From: Verrucomicrobiota bacterium
GTDB lineage: Bacteria > Verrucomicrobiota > Verrucomicrobiia > Verrucomicrobiales > DEV007
Assembly: GCA_020630975.1 (NCBI GenBank)
Contig: JAHDID010000001.1
Span: forward strand, 17,687 to 81,686
DNA length: 64,000 nt
Direction: 5' to 3'
Shown here: positions 61,527 through 64,000 of the stretch, piece after piece
Layout of the letters: the number at the start of each line of letters is the position of its first letter
Numbering within the stretch: the first letter of the stretch is position 1
Position numbers and translations under genes: made by a program
The notes under the pieces: generated by a model
Told to the model about the DNA's origin: nothing
Seen by the model: only the letters and a program-made list of their open reading frames with translations
Database searches by the model: none

Positions 61527-62612
61527 TTAACCATTTTGAGCCTTGTGACGCAAGAGATGATCACACAAGACTAGCGAAGCCATCGCCTCGACCATAGGCA
61601 CAGCTCTAGGCAGCACACATGGGTCATGACGGCCACGGCCTTTCAGCTCGGTATCCTCGTAGTCTGTCGTGACTGTCTCTTGCGAGGTCATGATTGTCGC
61701 AGTCGGCTTGAAGGCGACACGGAAAATGATGTTCTCGCCATTGCTGATGCCCCCTTGGACACCGCCTGAGCGATTCGAAGTGGTGCGCACTCGGCCATCC
61801 TCCATGCGAAAAGGATCGTTGTGCTCTCGACCTGAGAGCAAGGTGCCAGCGAAGCCTGAACCTATCTCAAAACCCTTGGTAGCAGGTAGACTGAGCATGC
61901 CCTTAGCCAGATCTGCTTCCAGTCGATCGAATACCGGCGCACCTAAACCCGCAGGGCAATTGCGGATAACGCACTCGACCACACCGCCCACGGAGTTGCC
62001 CTCGCCTCGCATGGCTTTGATCAGATCGACCATAGGCTCGACAGCCGCAGGATCTCCGGTACGCACGATATTCCCCTCCACGGTATCGAAGTCTACGGTA
62101 TTAGGATCGACATCGGCCTCGATATCGCGGATCGACTTCACATAGGCGATCATCTCCAGATCTGGAGCAAACTGAGTTTTAATGATCTTTTTAGCAATCG
62201 CTGCAGCCGCCACACGGCCGATCGTCTCGCGTGCGCTGGAGCGCCCCCCACCCTGCCAGTTGCGTATGCCGTACTTGGCCACATAGGTATAGTCTGCGTG
62301 GGATGGGCGAAACTTTTCAGCCATCTCAGAGTAAGCCTCTGGGCGAGCATCTTTATTGCGCACCAAAATAGCTATGGGCGAACCTAAAGTGAGGCCCTCG
62401 AAAGTGCCCGAAAGGATCTCTGCCTTGTCCTCCTCCTTGCGTGGAGTGGTGATCTCGCTCTGCCCTGGTCGACGACGGTCTAGGTCTTTCTGAATATCAT
62501 CCTCAGTCAACTCGATGCGCGGCGGACAGCCATCGATGACCACACCGACTCCGCCACCATGTGACTCTCCCCATGTCGAAAGACGAAAAAGTTCTCCAAA
62601 AACTGATCCCAT
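61527..62612 (-). CDS. aroC: Chorismate synthase
   Basis: About 361 residues from the Met at 62612 ([18 protein letters not shown]), the standard start; an upstream Met at 62630 is not conserved. It converts EPSP to chorismate, the end of the shikimate pathway, using reduced FMN. Signatures are [32 protein letters not shown] and [13 protein letters not shown], with a late [12 protein letters not shown]-like end reading [13 protein letters not shown]. Length is normal. No other aromatic amino acid gene is adjacent. Confidence 0.97.
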   Translation of the reverse strand: MGSVFGELFRLSTWGESHGGGVGVVIDGCPPRIELTEDDIQKDLDRRRPGQSEITTPRKEEDKAEILSGTFEGLTLGSPIAILVRNKDARPEAYSEMAEKFRPSHADYTYVAKYGIRNWQGGGRSSARETIGRVAAAAIAKKIIKTQFAPDLEMIAYVKSIRDIEADVDPNTVDFDTVEGNIVRTGDPAAVEPMVDLIKAMRGEGNSVGGVVECVIRNCPAGLGAPVFDRLEADLAKGMLSLPATKGFEIGSGFAGTLLSGREHNDPFRMEDGRVRTTSNRSGGVQGGISNGENIIFRVAFKPTATIMTSQETVTTDYEDTELKGRGRHDPCVLPRAVPMVEAMASLVLCDHLLRHKAQNG

Positions 62613-62699
62613 AATACTACTCAGATGCACCCCTACTCGGGAAGGCTACAGAGTCAACCGCATACCTCACTCAGATGGGACTTATCGGCCGTTTCTCAG

Positions 62700-63317
62700 T
62701 TAGGATTTCTTTACCTTTCCATATTTCACTGATACATGCGGACAGTCCCGCTCCAAAAACCGCCACGGCAGCTCCTGAGCAGCGGATATACCGACACGGA
62801 TATCGTCTAACACATCTATAGCAGGCAAGCCGGTCTCGAGTGGCCGGAAAAATCCATGCTGGGCCGAAGCCACAAGGCTGCGCCCATGATCCTCTCGGCC
62901 GATCCCTAGCGCCATGCTCAACTTACCAGGTCCGGAGCAGAGCTCTGTGAGCTTTTCGCGGCTGCGACGCTCTTGCATCTTAGCAATGCCCTCTGTCGGC
63001 TCCAGAGCCCGGAGTAGGACGAAGCCGTTTTTATCCGACTTAGGACACTTGCAGAGCACATTCATCAGCCAGTACATGCCGTAATTCAGATAGACATAAG
63101 CCGTACCAGCCGGCTCTCCAGCGACAAACTCGCGCGCTGTGGGCCGATGATAGGTGTGGCAAGCCTCATCGCCATGCTCAGCATAAGCCTCGGTCTCGAC
63201 GACACGCCCAGCACAGGCCCCCCAGCGAAAAGACGCCCCCACTAGCTCTCTCGCACAGACCAAAGGATCGCGGCTAAAGAATCCCTCATCGAGCTGCTGC
63301 ATGGGCCGCTGTCTCAT
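62700..63317 (-). CDS. 3-methyladenine DNA glycosylase (AAG/MPG family)
   Basis: A 205-residue base-excision repair glycosylase of the mammalian MPG type. RVVETEAYAEHGDEACH has the catalytic Glu, YVYLNYGMYWLMNV the intercalating Tyr region, and LCSGPGKLSMALGI the end motif. It removes alkylated or deaminated purines from DNA. Its start overlaps the stop of the aldo/keto reductase gene by four bases (63314-63317), so the two are coupled. Confidence 0.93.
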   Translation of the reverse strand: MRQRPMQQLDEGFFSRDPLVCARELVGASFRWGACAGRVVETEAYAEHGDEACHTYHRPTAREFVAGEPAGTAYVYLNYGMYWLMNVLCKCPKSDKNGFVLLRALEPTEGIAKMQERRSREKLTELCSGPGKLSMALGIGREDHGRSLVASAQHGFFRPLETGLPAIDVLDDIRVGISAAQELPWRFLERDCPHVSVKYGKVKKS

Positions 63318-64000
63318 GCCATCGCCACCCGCCTAGCCGCCGCCGCATTCTGCCGCAGGTGCTTGGGATTGATCGTGCCTGTGATGACCGCAGTCGATGC
63401 GGAATGCTGAAAGATATGATCGAAAGCCTGCTGTACGGGGTCACCAGGCTCCACACCGCCATCCTGACCAAACCAACCACTGCCAAACGCTTTTTTGATG
63501 AAGACAGAGCAGTCTCCGGATACAGCAGCAGCATCGAGCACCGGCTCTTCCTCGGTGTGCCATGGATTGTAGGTGACCATGACAGTATCCAGCCCCATCT
63601 CTACGGCCAGGCAGCCGCCTGCCACAGTCTTGGTCGAGATCCCGATCGATAGCACCTTGCCAGCAGCCTTTAGCTCCGAGAGAGCTTCCACAGCCCCACT
63701 ATTTTTCAGGATATCCACATCGCGCCCGTCTGAGTGCAACAACACTGCCTCTATCCTATCTGTGCGCAGGCGTGTGAGCGTGCGCTCCACGCTGCGAGTG
63801 ATGGCAGCGTGAGAAAAATCAAAGACCGACTCACCACCGATAAACTCCTCGCCCGCCTTGGTCACGATCGCCCAATCATCGCGTCTACTACCTAGTATCT
63901 GGCCTAAGCGCTCCTCACTAGTCCCGTAAGCAGGAGCCGTATCCAGCAGATTGATACCCTCGCTCTGAGCGAGATCGAGGAGCTCGAGCACAGCACTATC
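63314..64000 (-). CDS. Aldo/keto reductase, 5' end outside window
   Basis: About 228 codons up to the window edge; the true start lies beyond 64000 because the frame remains open there. The active-site pattern is complete: NLLDTAPAYGTSEERLG (catalytic Asp and Tyr), AIVTKAGEEF (Lys) and AVLLHSDG (His). The C-terminal part is shorter than in full AKRs but has STAVITGTINPKHLRQN as the cofactor-binding end. It reduces aldehydes or ketones with NADPH; substrate unknown. It overlaps the glycosylase gene by four bases. Confidence 0.87.
   Translation of the reverse strand, partial: DSAVLELLDLAQSEGINLLDTAPAYGTSEERLGQILGSRRDDWAIVTKAGEEFIGGESVFDFSHAAITRSVERTLTRLRTDRIEAVLLHSDGRDVDILKNSGAVEALSELKAAGKVLSIGISTKTVAGGCLAVEMGLDTVMVTYNPWHTEEEPVLDAAAVSGDCSVFIKKAFGSGWFGQDGGVEPGDPVQQAFDHIFQHSASTAVITGTINPKHLRQNAAAARRVAMA

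Overview
The window looks like a piece of chromosome from a Gram-negative member of the Verrucomicrobiota. The evidence is indirect: a type I sulfatase and a sugar-phosphate isomerase/epimerase; a long signal peptidase I; GC-rich hairpin repeats typical of PVC-group intergenic DNA; outer-membrane proteins (a two-partner-secretion transporter and an OmpA protein); a large MoxR/vWA/DUF58/caspase-fold/WD40 locus of a kind common in Planctomycetota and Verrucomicrobiota; and a carotenoid/squalene gene set that recalls pigmented marine Verrucomicrobia such as Rubritalea (genus is a guess). Most start codons lack a recognisable Shine-Dalgarno sequence. I found no rRNA, tRNA, transposase, phage genes or CRISPR array.

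Layout. 0-0.8 kb: a frameshifted and truncated remnant of a TpsA-type secreted protein, ending at a cluster of REP-like hairpins. 0.8-6.6 kb (minus): a pseudouridine synthase split into two overlapping genes and coupled to a sulfatase, then a His-rich secreted protein, a ROK sugar kinase and a TatD nuclease. 6.7-11.2 kb (plus): a TpsB outer-membrane transporter, a sugar isomerase, and pyrF-pyrE, whose start lies directly behind a strong terminator-like hairpin. 11.3-13.4 kb (minus): NAD(P)HX repair enzyme and cell-wall amidase. 13.6 kb: RlpA-like/SPOR protein. 14.3-17.6 kb: a probable carotenoid locus, with a CrtI-type desaturase behind an ECF sigma factor and, divergently, a MerR regulator; the shared promoter region holds a perfect 10-bp inverted repeat plus further half-sites. 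17.6-22.7 kb (plus): tightly packed lepA, lepB, squalene/phytoene synthase, a small unknown and an orphan ABC permease. 22.8-29.5 kb: unknown secreted protein, glycosyltransferase, OmpA protein, FolE2, an unknown membrane-anchored protein, and an aldo/keto reductase.

29.6-46.8 kb (minus) is the most interesting stretch, a roughly 17-kb gene array read as one block: TPR-metallopeptidase, DUF4159 protein, MoxR ATPase, BatA-like vWA protein, a small inserted membrane protein, a 1333-residue coiled-coil membrane protein with a Gly/Lys-rich tail, a second vWA/GATase-like membrane protein, a secreted caspase-fold protein with no cysteine in its mature part, a WD40 protein, and a DUF58 protein. I infer an envelope complex remodelled by MoxR and sensed or regulated by the caspase-like/WD40 pair; no substrate is evident. 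The small gene sits between 51-bp direct repeats and carries a copy of its neighbour's C-terminal tail.

46.9-64 kb: a secreted CXXCH protein, a SIMPL protein, a U32 peptidase-family/rRNA-hydroxylase-like protein, five CCTCCTCT repeats, a small conserved protein, a membrane pseudokinase with TPRs, acnB followed by a terminator and paired inverted repeats, an unknown, then (minus) gatB, a CvpA-like protein, aroC, a 3-methyladenine DNA glycosylase and an aldo/keto reductase cut by the window edge.
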